Positions 47,713 to 54,707 of a stretch of 64,000 nt of DNA are shown here, piece after piece (within the stretch, counting starts at the first letter, position 1; each line of letters starts with the position of its first letter). The DNA comes from Micromonospora gifhornensis (GTDB lineage Bacteria > Actinomycetota > Actinomycetes > Mycobacteriales > Micromonosporaceae): the NCBI RefSeq assembly GCF_016863515.1, contig NZ_BOPA01000023.1:1-64000 (forward strand), given 5' to 3'. The translations under genes and the position numbers were made by a program. The notes beneath the pieces were generated by a model. That model was not told the DNA's origin. It saw only the letters and a list, made by a program, of their open reading frames with translations, and did no database searches.

Positions 47713-50306
47713 CCCTGCCCGTGCCGCACCTGGACGACCGCAGCTTCCTCGACCTGGTCACCGAGGCCCGCGAACGGATCCAGCAGTCCTGTCCGGGCTG
47801 GACCGACCTGTCCGCGCACGACCCCGGCATCGCCCTGCTGGAGGCGTTCGCACACCTCACCGAGGTGATGATCTACCGGCTGAACCAGTTGCCGGAGAAG
47901 GCGTACGTCGCCTTCCTGAACCTGCTCGGGGTGAGCCGACACGCGCCGAGCGCCGCCTGGGCGGACGTGGTGTTCACCCGGACCGGGTCGGACGACGCGC
48001 CGCTGCGGATCCCGGCCGGCACCCGGGTGGCCGCCGCCCGGGGCGCGGACCCGCGGCCCGTCGTCTTCGTCACCTGTGAACCGGCGTCGCTGGCCGCCGG
48101 GCAGCGCGAGGTGACCGTCCGGATGCACCACTGCGAGCTGGTCGAGGCGGAACTGCTGGGGGTCGGCACCGGAGCGCCGGGGCAGGTGCTGCACGCGGCC
48201 CGGGCACCGCTGGCGCGTACCGCCGAGGCGTTGGATCTGCTGCTCGGTGTCGAGGTGCCGGCCGGGTCGGTGGAGCTGGGCGCGGCGGCCCGGGAACACG
48301 AGGGCCGCACCTTCGAGATCTGGCGGCCGGTGGACAGCTTCGCCGGCCTCGGCCCGCAGGACAAGGCGTACCTGATCGACAGGTGCTCGGGCAGCGTCAC
48401 CTTCGCCCCGGCGCTGGACCTGCGGACCACCGACGCGGAGTCGCTGCGCTTCGGCGACGGCCCGGTCGGGGCAGTGCCACCGGCCGGACGGCAGGTACGG
48501 CTGTGGTACCGCGCCGGTGGCGGGCCGACCGGCAACGTGGCGGCGGGCACGCTGACCAGCCTGCGCGACCCGCTGCCCGGGGTGAAGGTGGTCAACCCGC
48601 TGCCGGCGGTCGGTGGCCGGGAGATGGAGACCATGGAGTCGGTGCTGCTGCGCGGCCCGTACGCCTTCTTCGCCCAGCAGCGTGCGGTGACCGCCCGCGA
48701 CTTCGAGGTGCTGGCCACCGCCGCCGGCGGGGTGGCCCGGGCCCGGGCGTTCACCCGCGCCGCCGTCTACAGCTTCGCCCGCCCGGGCGAGGTGGAGACG
48801 GTGCTGGTGCCGTACGTGCCGATGCAGGCGCGGCCGGGTGGCGGGCTGCCGGTGGAGGTGTTGCGCGAGCACGAGGTGGAGGAGACCCGACTGCGGGTCG
48901 AGGCGGATCTCGGGCGACGTCGCTCGTTGGGCACCACCTGCCGGGCCAGTTGGGCCCGGTACAAGGCGGTGTCGATCCGGGCCCGGGTGGTGGTCCGCCG
49001 GGAGGAGGACGTCGACGCGGTGCGCCGACGCATCCACGACCGGCTGCACCAGACGCTGAGCCCGCTGCCGACCGCGCTCAACCCGACCGGTTGGGCGTTC
49101 GGCGAGCCGCTGCGGGCATCCAACGTGTACCGGCTGCTGGAGCATGCCGAGCCGGGGGTGCGCTACGTCGAGTCGGTGCGGTTCGTGGTGGACGAGGCAC
49201 CGGACAACCAGGTGCGTACGCTGGCCGCCGACGAATACCAGGCGAACACCTGGTACGCGGGCAGCACCGAGGTGCTGTTCCGCTCCACCAACGCCGGTGC
49301 GGGCTGGGAACCGGTCGGTCGTTTCGACGGGGAGACCGTGCAGCGGGTGGCGCCCGCTCCCGCCCCGGTCCGACCCGGCATCGTGTCCCGTCCCGGCTCG
49401 GTGGCGGTGGCGACCGTACGCGCCGGTGGTGGTTCGCGGGTGCACCTGAGCACCGACCTGGGGGAAACCTGGTCGCTGCTGGCCGACCTGGAGGCGCGGA
49501 TCAGCGACCTGGCCTGGATCGACCGGGACGGCGCCGGTGCGCTGCTGGTCGCCACCGACTCCGGCCTGTACGAGGTGTCCCTGCTGCCCGGCGCGGTGCC
49601 GTTGCAGATCCTGGTCGACCCGGCCGACGCCGACCGGGGCTTCTACGCGGTACGCGCCTTCGTCTCCGAACGCGGTGCCCGAGGGGTGGCGGTGGCGGCC
49701 CAGGCCGGTTTCGGGGTGTACCTGTCGGCGAACGCCGGACGCCCGGGCAGTTTCACCCACGTGGGTCTGGCCAACGTGGACAACCGGGTGCTCGCCGTGC
49801 AGTACGACGGCCCGGCCACCCTGTTGTGGAGCGGCGCCGGCGAGCCGGACCCGAAGAAGTCGGGGCAGGGCTGCTTCCGGGCCCGGCTGTTCGAGTCGGA
49901 TGTGAAGTGGCAGGCCATGCAGGCGGGCTGGATCGGCGGGACCTGCCGGGACCTGACCTTCAACGCCACCGTCGCGCTGGCGGCCACCCAGAGCGGCGGA
50001 GTGCTGCGGCTGGACACCCTGGCCGGACAACCGCAGTGGGCGTCCGTGTCCGTCAACTGTGGACTACCGCTGCGGGACCGTACCCGGTTCATGCCTGTCG
50101 ACGCGGTCGCCGCGGCCTCCGGTGGACAGCGGCTGGTGCTGGCCGGGGGCGAACGCGGCGTGTTCCGCAGCACCGACGCGGTCGACTGGTCGGCCAGCGC
50201 GAACCAGGCCACCGCCGACGTGGTGACCGTTCCGGACACCTGGCTGCTCTGCTCGGGTGAGCACGACATTGAGGTGGTGCGCCACGATGCGGCGAGCGGG
50301 CATTGA
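47709..50306 (+). CDS. gpJ-like baseplate protein with beta-propeller-like C-terminal half
   Basis: An 865-residue protein. Residues about 1-490 are a baseplate J/gp6-like wedge protein (DLSAHDPGIALLEAFAHLTEVMIYRLNQLP, ARDFEVLATAAGGVARARAF, VIIRARVVV-like SIRARVVVRREEDVDAVRRRIH). Residues about 510-860 change character: repeats such as STEVLFRSTNAGAGWEPVG, SRVHLSTDLGETWSLLAD, GFGVYLSANAGRPGSF and GERGVFRSTDAVDWSAS fit BNR/sialidase-like propeller blades. That half is not part of normal gpJ and could bind glycans or a partner. The stop overlaps the gpI-like gene by 20 bp. Confidence 0.87.
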   Translation: MTLPVPHLDDRSFLDLVTEARERIQQSCPGWTDLSAHDPGIALLEAFAHLTEVMIYRLNQLPEKAYVAFLNLLGVSRHAPSAAWADVVFTRTGSDDAPLRIPAGTRVAAARGADPRPVVFVTCEPASLAAGQREVTVRMHHCELVEAELLGVGTGAPGQVLHAARAPLARTAEALDLLLGVEVPAGSVELGAAAREHEGRTFEIWRPVDSFAGLGPQDKAYLIDRCSGSVTFAPALDLRTTDAESLRFGDGPVGAVPPAGRQVRLWYRAGGGPTGNVAAGTLTSLRDPLPGVKVVNPLPAVGGREMETMESVLLRGPYAFFAQQRAVTARDFEVLATAAGGVARARAFTRAAVYSFARPGEVETVLVPYVPMQARPGGGLPVEVLREHEVEETRLRVEADLGRRRSLGTTCRASWARYKAVSIRARVVVRREEDVDAVRRRIHDRLHQTLSPLPTALNPTGWAFGEPLRASNVYRLLEHAEPGVRYVESVRFVVDEAPDNQVRTLAADEYQANTWYAGSTEVLFRSTNAGAGWEPVGRFDGETVQRVAPAPAPVRPGIVSRPGSVAVATVRAGGGSRVHLSTDLGETWSLLADLEARISDLAWIDRDGAGALLVATDSGLYEVSLLPGAVPLQILVDPADADRGFYAVRAFVSERGARGVAVAAQAGFGVYLSANAGRPGSFTHVGLANVDNRVLAVQYDGPATLLWSGAGEPDPKKSGQGCFRARLFESDVKWQAMQAGWIGGTCRDLTFNATVALAATQSGGVLRLDTLAGQPQWASVSVNCGLPLRDRTRFMPVDAVAAASGGQRLVLAGGERGVFRSTDAVDWSASANQATADVVTVPDTWLLCSGEHDIEVVRHDAASGH

Positions 50307-50880
50307 GCGGCTGCTGCCCGCGGCGTACCAGCGGGCCTGCGTGCCGGGCAGCGTGCTGTGGGCGCTGCTGGAGGTGATGGAAGGGCTGCACGCCCCCGAC
50401 GAGGCGGTACTGGCCGAGGTCGACGCCCTGTTCGCGCCGTACCGGGCACCCGGGGAGATGGTGGCGTACCTGGCTCGGTGGGTGGCGATGGACCACCTGG
50501 TCGCCGCGCCCCGGCGGGACGCGCCGCTGCCGCTGTCGTTGAGCCGGCTGCGGGACCTGGTGGCGCACGGCGCCCACCTGGCGGCCTGGCGGGGCACCCC
50601 GGACGGGCTGCGTACCGTGCTGGAGCTGGCCACCGGCGTCACCGGTTTCGTCCTCGACGAACCGCCCGACCGGCCGTTCCACCTGGTGGTCCGGGTGCCG
50701 GCGGCCGTCGCCGACCAGGTGGCGCTGATCGGTCGCATCGTCGAGGCGGAGAAGCCGGCCGCGGTCACCGCCGAGGTGATCGTCGACCCGGCTCCAGCCG
50801 TCGATCCCACCCCAGCCGTCGTCGATCCCACCCCGGTCGTCGCCGGCCCTGTCGATCCCGCTCCGGAGGAACCGTCATGA
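50287..50880 (+). CDS. gpI-like baseplate/tail protein
   Basis: A 197-residue protein, mostly helical in its first part: IERLLPAAYQRACVPGSVLWALLEVMEGLHAPDEAVLAEVDALFAPYRAPGEMVAYLARWV (quoted in part as LPAAYQRACVPGSVLWALL), then LSRLRDLVAHGAHLAAWRGTPDGLRTVLELATGV. The helical scaffold and position after gpJ match tail protein I of P2-like phages and Afp12-like partners. The C-terminus ends in Asp/Pro/Val repeats (PAPAVDPTPAVVDPTPVV). The frame extends to 50257, but ATG 50287 is the natural N-terminus. It overlaps the membrane-protein gene by 4 bp (ATGA). Confidence 0.8.
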   Translation: MRRAGIERLLPAAYQRACVPGSVLWALLEVMEGLHAPDEAVLAEVDALFAPYRAPGEMVAYLARWVAMDHLVAAPRRDAPLPLSLSRLRDLVAHGAHLAAWRGTPDGLRTVLELATGVTGFVLDEPPDRPFHLVVRVPAAVADQVALIGRIVEAEKPAAVTAEVIVDPAPAVDPTPAVVDPTPVVAGPVDPAPEEPS

Positions 50881-51800
50881 CCACCGAATGGACAGTCGTC
50901 GCCGCCGCCGAACAGTTCACCCTGGACGCCCGCAACGCCGGGGAGCTGACCTTCACCGTCTCCAACCCGGGACTTGCACCGGACACGGTCGTGTTCGACG
51001 TGGCGCCCGGCGAGGGCTCGCAGCGTGCCTGGTTCACCGTCACCGAACCGCAGCGGGTGGTGCCCCCGCAGGGCTCGGTGTCGTTCCTGGTCCGCCTGGC
51101 CGTGCCACCCGGAACCCCGCCCCGACGGTACGACATGACCGGGTTCGCCTACTCGGCGAACACCGCGCCGGAGGAGAGCTCCCGTTCCAGTGGCCGGGTC
51201 ACCTACGAGGTGCGGGCGGTGGCGCCGCCGAAGCGTACGCCCTGGCCCTGGATCGCCGCCGCGGCGGCGCTGGTGCTCGTCGTCTCGGCCACGGTCGTGT
51301 TCCTGGTGACCCGTGGCGAGGATCCACCACCGTCGCCGCCGCAGGTGGTGACCATCGAGGCGGAGACCCTCGTGCCCACCGCCCAGGTCGGCTCACCGTC
51401 GAACTCGGCCGCGAGCGTGGTGGCGCAGGGAAACTGCTGCCAGGTGGCCTGGTCGCAGGACGCCCAGTTGTTCTTCCTCGGCCGGGCGATCAACGACCGG
51501 GTGACCGTACGCGTGGAACTGCCAGCCGAGGCGACCTGGCAGTTCTCCGCGGTGCTGACCACCGCCCCCGACTACGCCAACACCGTCTTCCTGATCGACG
51601 GTCGGCAGGTCGGTGACCCGTTCATCGGCTTCACCCCGAAGGTGCAGATCACCGACTGGCTCGACGTGGCCCGCGTCCACCTGACCGCCGGCCCCCACGA
51701 CATCACCCTTGTCGCGATCGGCAAGACCCAGAGCACCGACAGCTACTTCGCCGGCATCGACGCCCTCCGCTTCACCGAACTCCCCCCACCCAACCTCTAA
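50877..51800 (+). CDS. Single-pass membrane protein with Ig-like and carbohydrate-binding-like domains (candidate CIS membrane tether)
   Basis: A 307-residue protein with a three-part layout. An N-terminal domain of Ig-like/CARDB strands comes first (FTLDARNAGELTFTVSNPGL, VVPPQGSVSFLVRLAVPPG, residues about 10-115). A single membrane helix follows (WPWIAAAAALVLVVSATVVFLV, about 122-143). The outer C-terminal domain (about 155-305) is beta-rich, with a CBM6-like look (VVTIEAETLVPTAQVG, ANTVFLIDGRQVGDPF, LTAGPHDITLVAIGKT). There is no signal peptide, so the N-terminus should be cytosolic. Operon overlap with gpI suggests a membrane anchor that meets the baseplate. This is inference. Confidence 0.75.
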   Translation: MTTEWTVVAAAEQFTLDARNAGELTFTVSNPGLAPDTVVFDVAPGEGSQRAWFTVTEPQRVVPPQGSVSFLVRLAVPPGTPPRRYDMTGFAYSANTAPEESSRSSGRVTYEVRAVAPPKRTPWPWIAAAAALVLVVSATVVFLVTRGEDPPPSPPQVVTIEAETLVPTAQVGSPSNSAASVVAQGNCCQVAWSQDAQLFFLGRAINDRVTVRVELPAEATWQFSAVLTTAPDYANTVFLIDGRQVGDPFIGFTPKVQITDWLDVARVHLTAGPHDITLVAIGKTQSTDSYFAGIDALRFTELPPPNL

Positions 51801-51832
51801 CCCCTCTCCCCCGGACCCCGGCCCTCTGAACG

Positions 51833-51894
51833 CGTTGATCAAGAGGTTTGCGTCAAAAATCGGCGTCAACCAGACGCAAACCTCTTGATCAACG
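51833..51894. repeat. Long perfect palindrome closing the CIS operon
   Basis: The 22-bp arms at 51833-51854 and 51873-51894 (core TGATCAAGAGGTTTGCGTC) are perfectly complementary, with an 18-nt loop. It begins 33 bp after the stop of the membrane-tether gene and can act as a terminator. It is the largest example of the palindrome type seen at 22581 and 43397. Confidence 0.85.
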
Positions 51895-51964
51895 AGGGCA
51901 AGGGTGAGCAGGGACGGGGTGGGCGGGGTGGGGACGGGGTTGGGGAGTGAGAGGAGGGGTGGGG

Positions 51965-52420
51965 ATGGGTGGGAGACAGAAGGTGCTGGTGGTGGGGCTG
52001 GGTGTGTTGCTTGTGGTGTTGTTCGTGGTGGCGGTGGGTGGGGGGCGGGAGGAGCGGGGGGACCCGGCGGGGCGGCATTCGCTCGTGGAGTGGCTCGGGC
52101 GGGGCAGTGGTCGGCAAGGCACGGTCGATCCGGCGACGGTCGAGGCGGAATGTGTCGAGGCGCCGGGACTACTGGCGGTGGTCGGCGACTGTGAGCTGCG
52201 GGTCGCCGACCCGGGCCGGTTGCGGACGCTGATCCTGCGCAGTCCGGGAGGGTTCACCGTCGAGGCACCGGCACCCGGCGACACCGACTTTACCGTGACC
52301 GACACGGTCACTCCGGAGCAGGACGGCACGGAGGCGGTGGCCCGGATCGCCGTGGATCGGCCGGCCACGGTGACGCTGCGCTGCCCCACCGGCTGCCTGG
52401 TCACGATCAGCGCGCAGTGA
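51965..52420 (+). CDS. Secreted or membrane-anchored hypothetical protein
   Basis: A 151-residue protein. The N-terminal hydrophobic segment (VLVVGLGVLLVVLFVVAV) may be a signal anchor, followed by a low-complexity Gly/Arg stretch. The soluble domain (about 45-150) has repeated pairs of strands and four cysteines (VEAECVEAPGLLAVVGDCELRVADPG, TVTLRCPTGCLVTISAQ). Such paired cysteines suit an exported domain. ATG 51965 follows GAGAGGAGGGG, preferred over GTG 51947. It is followed after 15 bp by the next gene. No family is recognised. Confidence 0.65.
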   Translation: MGGRQKVLVVGLGVLLVVLFVVAVGGGREERGDPAGRHSLVEWLGRGSGRQGTVDPATVEAECVEAPGLLAVVGDCELRVADPGRLRTLILRSPGGFTVEAPAPGDTDFTVTDTVTPEQDGTEAVARIAVDRPATVTLRCPTGCLVTISAQ

Positions 52421-52435
52421 GAGCGAGGAGACCTG

Positions 52436-53206
52436 ATGGGCGCGTTACGCAGGCCGTTCCTGCTGCTGGCCATGCTGGCCCTGGTGCTGGCGGTCGGCGT
52501 CGAGGTCGGTGCCGGGCTGCTGTTGGGCGGCTCGGACGCCGGGGCGGCGCTGGCCGGCAGCGCCGCCGACCTGGGTGTCGAGGTGTCCGACGTGAGCGGG
52601 GTCAGCGAGCCGTCCGGGCGGGGCACCGGCTACCTGGCGCTCGTCGACGCGGCGGCGTTGTGGACCACCGGGCTGTTCTGTCTGGGACTGGTGCTCCCCG
52701 AGCGGATTCACGGGCGGGTTCAGGGGGTCGCCACCCTGATCTTCTCGATCGTCCTGATCATCGTGGCGATTCTGGCCCTGGTGATCGCCTTCGTCGAGCT
52801 GTCGATCATGGTTTCGCTCTTTCTGGCGCCGCCGTTCGGCACGCTCGCCTATCTGGCGCTGTGGGGCTTCTTCCCGGTCGGGGACTCGGCCGTCCTGCTC
52901 GGCCTGGTGCTGCTGCTCAAGCTGGCCTGGGCCGGCCTGCTGCTGCTCGCCCAGCCGAAGTTCATCCAGAACAAGGGCCTGGTGCTGCTGATCGGGACCA
53001 GCCTGCTCTGCACGGTGGTGCTGGAGTTCCTGCACCGCCTGGTGCCGGTGATCGTGGTGAGCATCCTCGACGACCTCGGTGCGATCATCTTCGCCGTGAT
53101 CGCGATCATCTGGGCCCTGGTGCTGCTGATCGGCGCGATCCCGGCGATCGTCAAGGCGATCCGCGCCACCGCCGCCCTGCGCGCCGAACCCGATCCGCAC
53201 CGCTAG
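52436..53206 (+). CDS. Multi-pass membrane protein of unknown function
   Basis: A 256-residue integral membrane protein with about six predicted helices: FLLLAMLALVLAVGVEVGAGLLLG, YLALVDAAALWTTGLFCLGLVLP, LIFSIVLIIVAILALVIAFVEL, SIMVSLFLAPPFGTLAYLALWGFF, VLLGLVLLLKLAWAGLLLLAQ and IIFAVIAIIWALVLLIGAIPAI. ATG 52436 has GAGAGGAGACCTG upstream. It is the last gene on the plus strand before the repeat-containing spacer at 53207-53333, and may belong to the same transcript as 51965-52420 or follow from the CIS operon. No function can be assigned. Confidence 0.7.
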   Translation: MGALRRPFLLLAMLALVLAVGVEVGAGLLLGGSDAGAALAGSAADLGVEVSDVSGVSEPSGRGTGYLALVDAAALWTTGLFCLGLVLPERIHGRVQGVATLIFSIVLIIVAILALVIAFVELSIMVSLFLAPPFGTLAYLALWGFFPVGDSAVLLGLVLLLKLAWAGLLLLAQPKFIQNKGLVLLIGTSLLCTVVLEFLHRLVPVIVVSILDDLGAIIFAVIAIIWALVLLIGAIPAIVKAIRATAALRAEPDPHR

Positions 53207-53232
53207 CGCGTGGTCCACCAATCCCCCGCCGG

Positions 53233-53300
53233 GGACACCCGGCCGGCACTCGAGGACATCCGGCTGGCACTCGGGGCACCCGGCCGGCGCTCGGGGACAC
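53233..53300. repeat. Three-copy tandem repeat in spacer
   Basis: Three imperfect copies of a 20-21-bp unit (GGACACCCGGCCGGCACTCG type) lie at 53233-53253, 53254-53274 and 53275-53294, followed by a partial copy (GGACAC). The spacer is otherwise featureless. Confidence 0.75.
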
Positions 53301-53333
53301 ATGCTTGTCGCGCCTGGCGGCTATGGTTGTCCT

Positions 53334-53615
53334 GTGATCGGGCTCGGCATGCTCTGGTACCTCGTCGGCATTCTCGCCGACGTGGGTGCCACCGGCCTGG
53401 TCACCGGCACCGCCGCGGCAACCGGCGTACTGCTGACGGTGGTGCTCTCCGCGGCGAACCTGCTCCGCCGGGTGGTCACCCCGGCCGAGCTGCGGGTCAC
53501 CCGCCGGTTGATGCGCGAACGCGCCGGCCGCACCGGCGTACCCCGGCACCGTGATCCGGACGCGGCCGGCCGCGCCCGTCCCAGGGCCCCGACGGCGACC
53601 CTCGCGGTCGCCTGA
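53334..53615 (+). CDS. Small membrane protein next to YidC (DUF6412-type)
   Basis: A 93-residue protein with two hydrophobic segments (LWYLVGILADVGATGLVTGTAA and ATGVLLTVVLSAANLL) and a basic tail (TPAELRVTRRLMRERAGRTG). A GTG start at 53334 gives the family-like N-terminus; an ATG at 53349 is also possible. Small proteins of this type are frequently encoded directly before an actinobacterial YidC-like insertase, as here, suggesting a functional link. The link is inferred from adjacency. Confidence 0.68.
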   Translation: MIGLGMLWYLVGILADVGATGLVTGTAAATGVLLTVVLSAANLLRRVVTPAELRVTRRLMRERAGRTGVPRHRDPDAAGRARPRAPTATLAVA

Positions 53616-53748
53616 GCCTTCTCTTCTGCCGCTCGACGGCGACCGCACCTGACTGGTTCCTGCCCGTTGTCAGTCCTCGGTCGTTCTTCGAGAGGTGCAC
53701 CATGTCCAATTCGCCCACCCGCCACGCACAGCACACCGGAGGCCACCG

Positions 53749-54651
53749 GTGAGTACGCTGTTCAGCCCGCTGATGGCGGTGATCTACGCGGGCATCTCCG
53801 CGATCCTGTTGTTCTGGCACGGTGCCTGGCAGTTGGTCTTCGACGACGCACCGCTGCTCGGCACCAACTGGTCGTGGGTGCTCGGCATCGTCTTCCTGGT
53901 GCTCACCGTCCGGGCCGTACTCTTCCCGGTCTTCGTCAAGCAGATCAAGGCGCAGCGGGCGATGCAGGCGTTGCAGCCGCAGATCAAGGCGCTCCAGGAG
54001 AAGCACAAGGACGACCGGGAAACGCTCCAGAAGGAGCTTGTCGAGCTGTACCGGACGGGGCAGGCCAACCCGCTGATGGGCTGCCTGCCCATGCTGGTGC
54101 AGATTCCCGTCTTCCTCGGTCTGTTCCACGTGCTGCGGCACCTCAAGCCGTCGATGCCGGAGCACATGAAAACGCTGTACGGCTGGACGGTCACCCAGTT
54201 CGACAGTGCGTCGACGGCGACCCTGTTCGGCGCTCCCATCGCCGCCAACTTCCGCTCCGGCACGCAGGAGCTGGCGCTGCTCGGCGCGGACCAGGTCACG
54301 GTCCGGGTGGTGGCCGCCATCCTGATCGTGGTCATGATCGCGACCACCTACCTGAGCAGTCGGCAGATGATCCTGCGTACCGGCTGGGCCGATGATCCGC
54401 AGCAGAAGATGGTGCAGCGGTTGATGCTCTACGGCATTCCGCTGTCGCTGCTCGTCTCCGGTCTGATCTTCCCGATCGGCGTGATCATCTACTGGGTGAC
54501 CACGAACCTGTTCTCCCTCGGGCAGCAGACCTGGGTGCTCCGTAAGTACCCGCCACCGCCCGTCGGCGGCGTCGCCGCCTCGACGGCGGTCACCGACGCC
54601 GTCGCGTCAGCACCGCCGAAGGTGGGGGCCAGGCCGAAGAAGCGGCGCTGA
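53749..54651 (+). CDS. YidC/Oxa1-family membrane protein insertase
   Basis: A 300-residue insertase. It begins STLFSPLMAVIYAGISAILLFWH and has the central conserved stretch GIVFLVLTVRAVLFPVFVKQIKAQRAMQALQPQIKALQEKH (quoted in part: LVLTVRAVLFPVFVKQIKAQ), then GCLPMLVQIPVFLGLFHVL and LIFPIGVIIYWVTTNLFSLGQQ. It has five membrane helices and a short basic tail ending PKKRR. YidC/Oxa1 proteins insert and fold membrane proteins and can act with SecYEG. It is not in the rpmH-rnpA-yidC context, so it is likely a second paralogue. The GTG start follows CCGGAGGCC. Confidence 0.92.
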   Translation: MSTLFSPLMAVIYAGISAILLFWHGAWQLVFDDAPLLGTNWSWVLGIVFLVLTVRAVLFPVFVKQIKAQRAMQALQPQIKALQEKHKDDRETLQKELVELYRTGQANPLMGCLPMLVQIPVFLGLFHVLRHLKPSMPEHMKTLYGWTVTQFDSASTATLFGAPIAANFRSGTQELALLGADQVTVRVVAAILIVVMIATTYLSSRQMILRTGWADDPQQKMVQRLMLYGIPLSLLVSGLIFPIGVIIYWVTTNLFSLGQQTWVLRKYPPPPVGGVAASTAVTDAVASAPPKVGARPKKRR

Positions 54652-54655
54652 CCAG

Positions 54656-54700
54656 CCGGACCCTGGTGCGTGGCCTGGGAGCGAACGCACCAGGGTCCGG
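54656..54700. terminator. Bidirectional hairpin between convergent yidC-like and GH3 genes
   Basis: A perfect 16-bp inverted repeat (CCGGACCCTGGTGCGT at 54656-54671 with 54685-54700) and a 13-nt loop fill the gap between two convergent genes. Confidence 0.85.
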
Positions 54701-54707
54701 ATGATGG

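Noticed and set aside
47586..50030. An 814-codon minus-strand frame opposite gpJ
   Set aside because: It has no domain signature and lies entirely antisense to the clear baseplate gene. It is a compositional shadow.
39675..53206. Prophage interpretation of the tail-like locus
   Set aside because: No integrase, terminase, portal, capsid, lysin or attachment repeats are visible, while gene order and content match non-phage injection systems.
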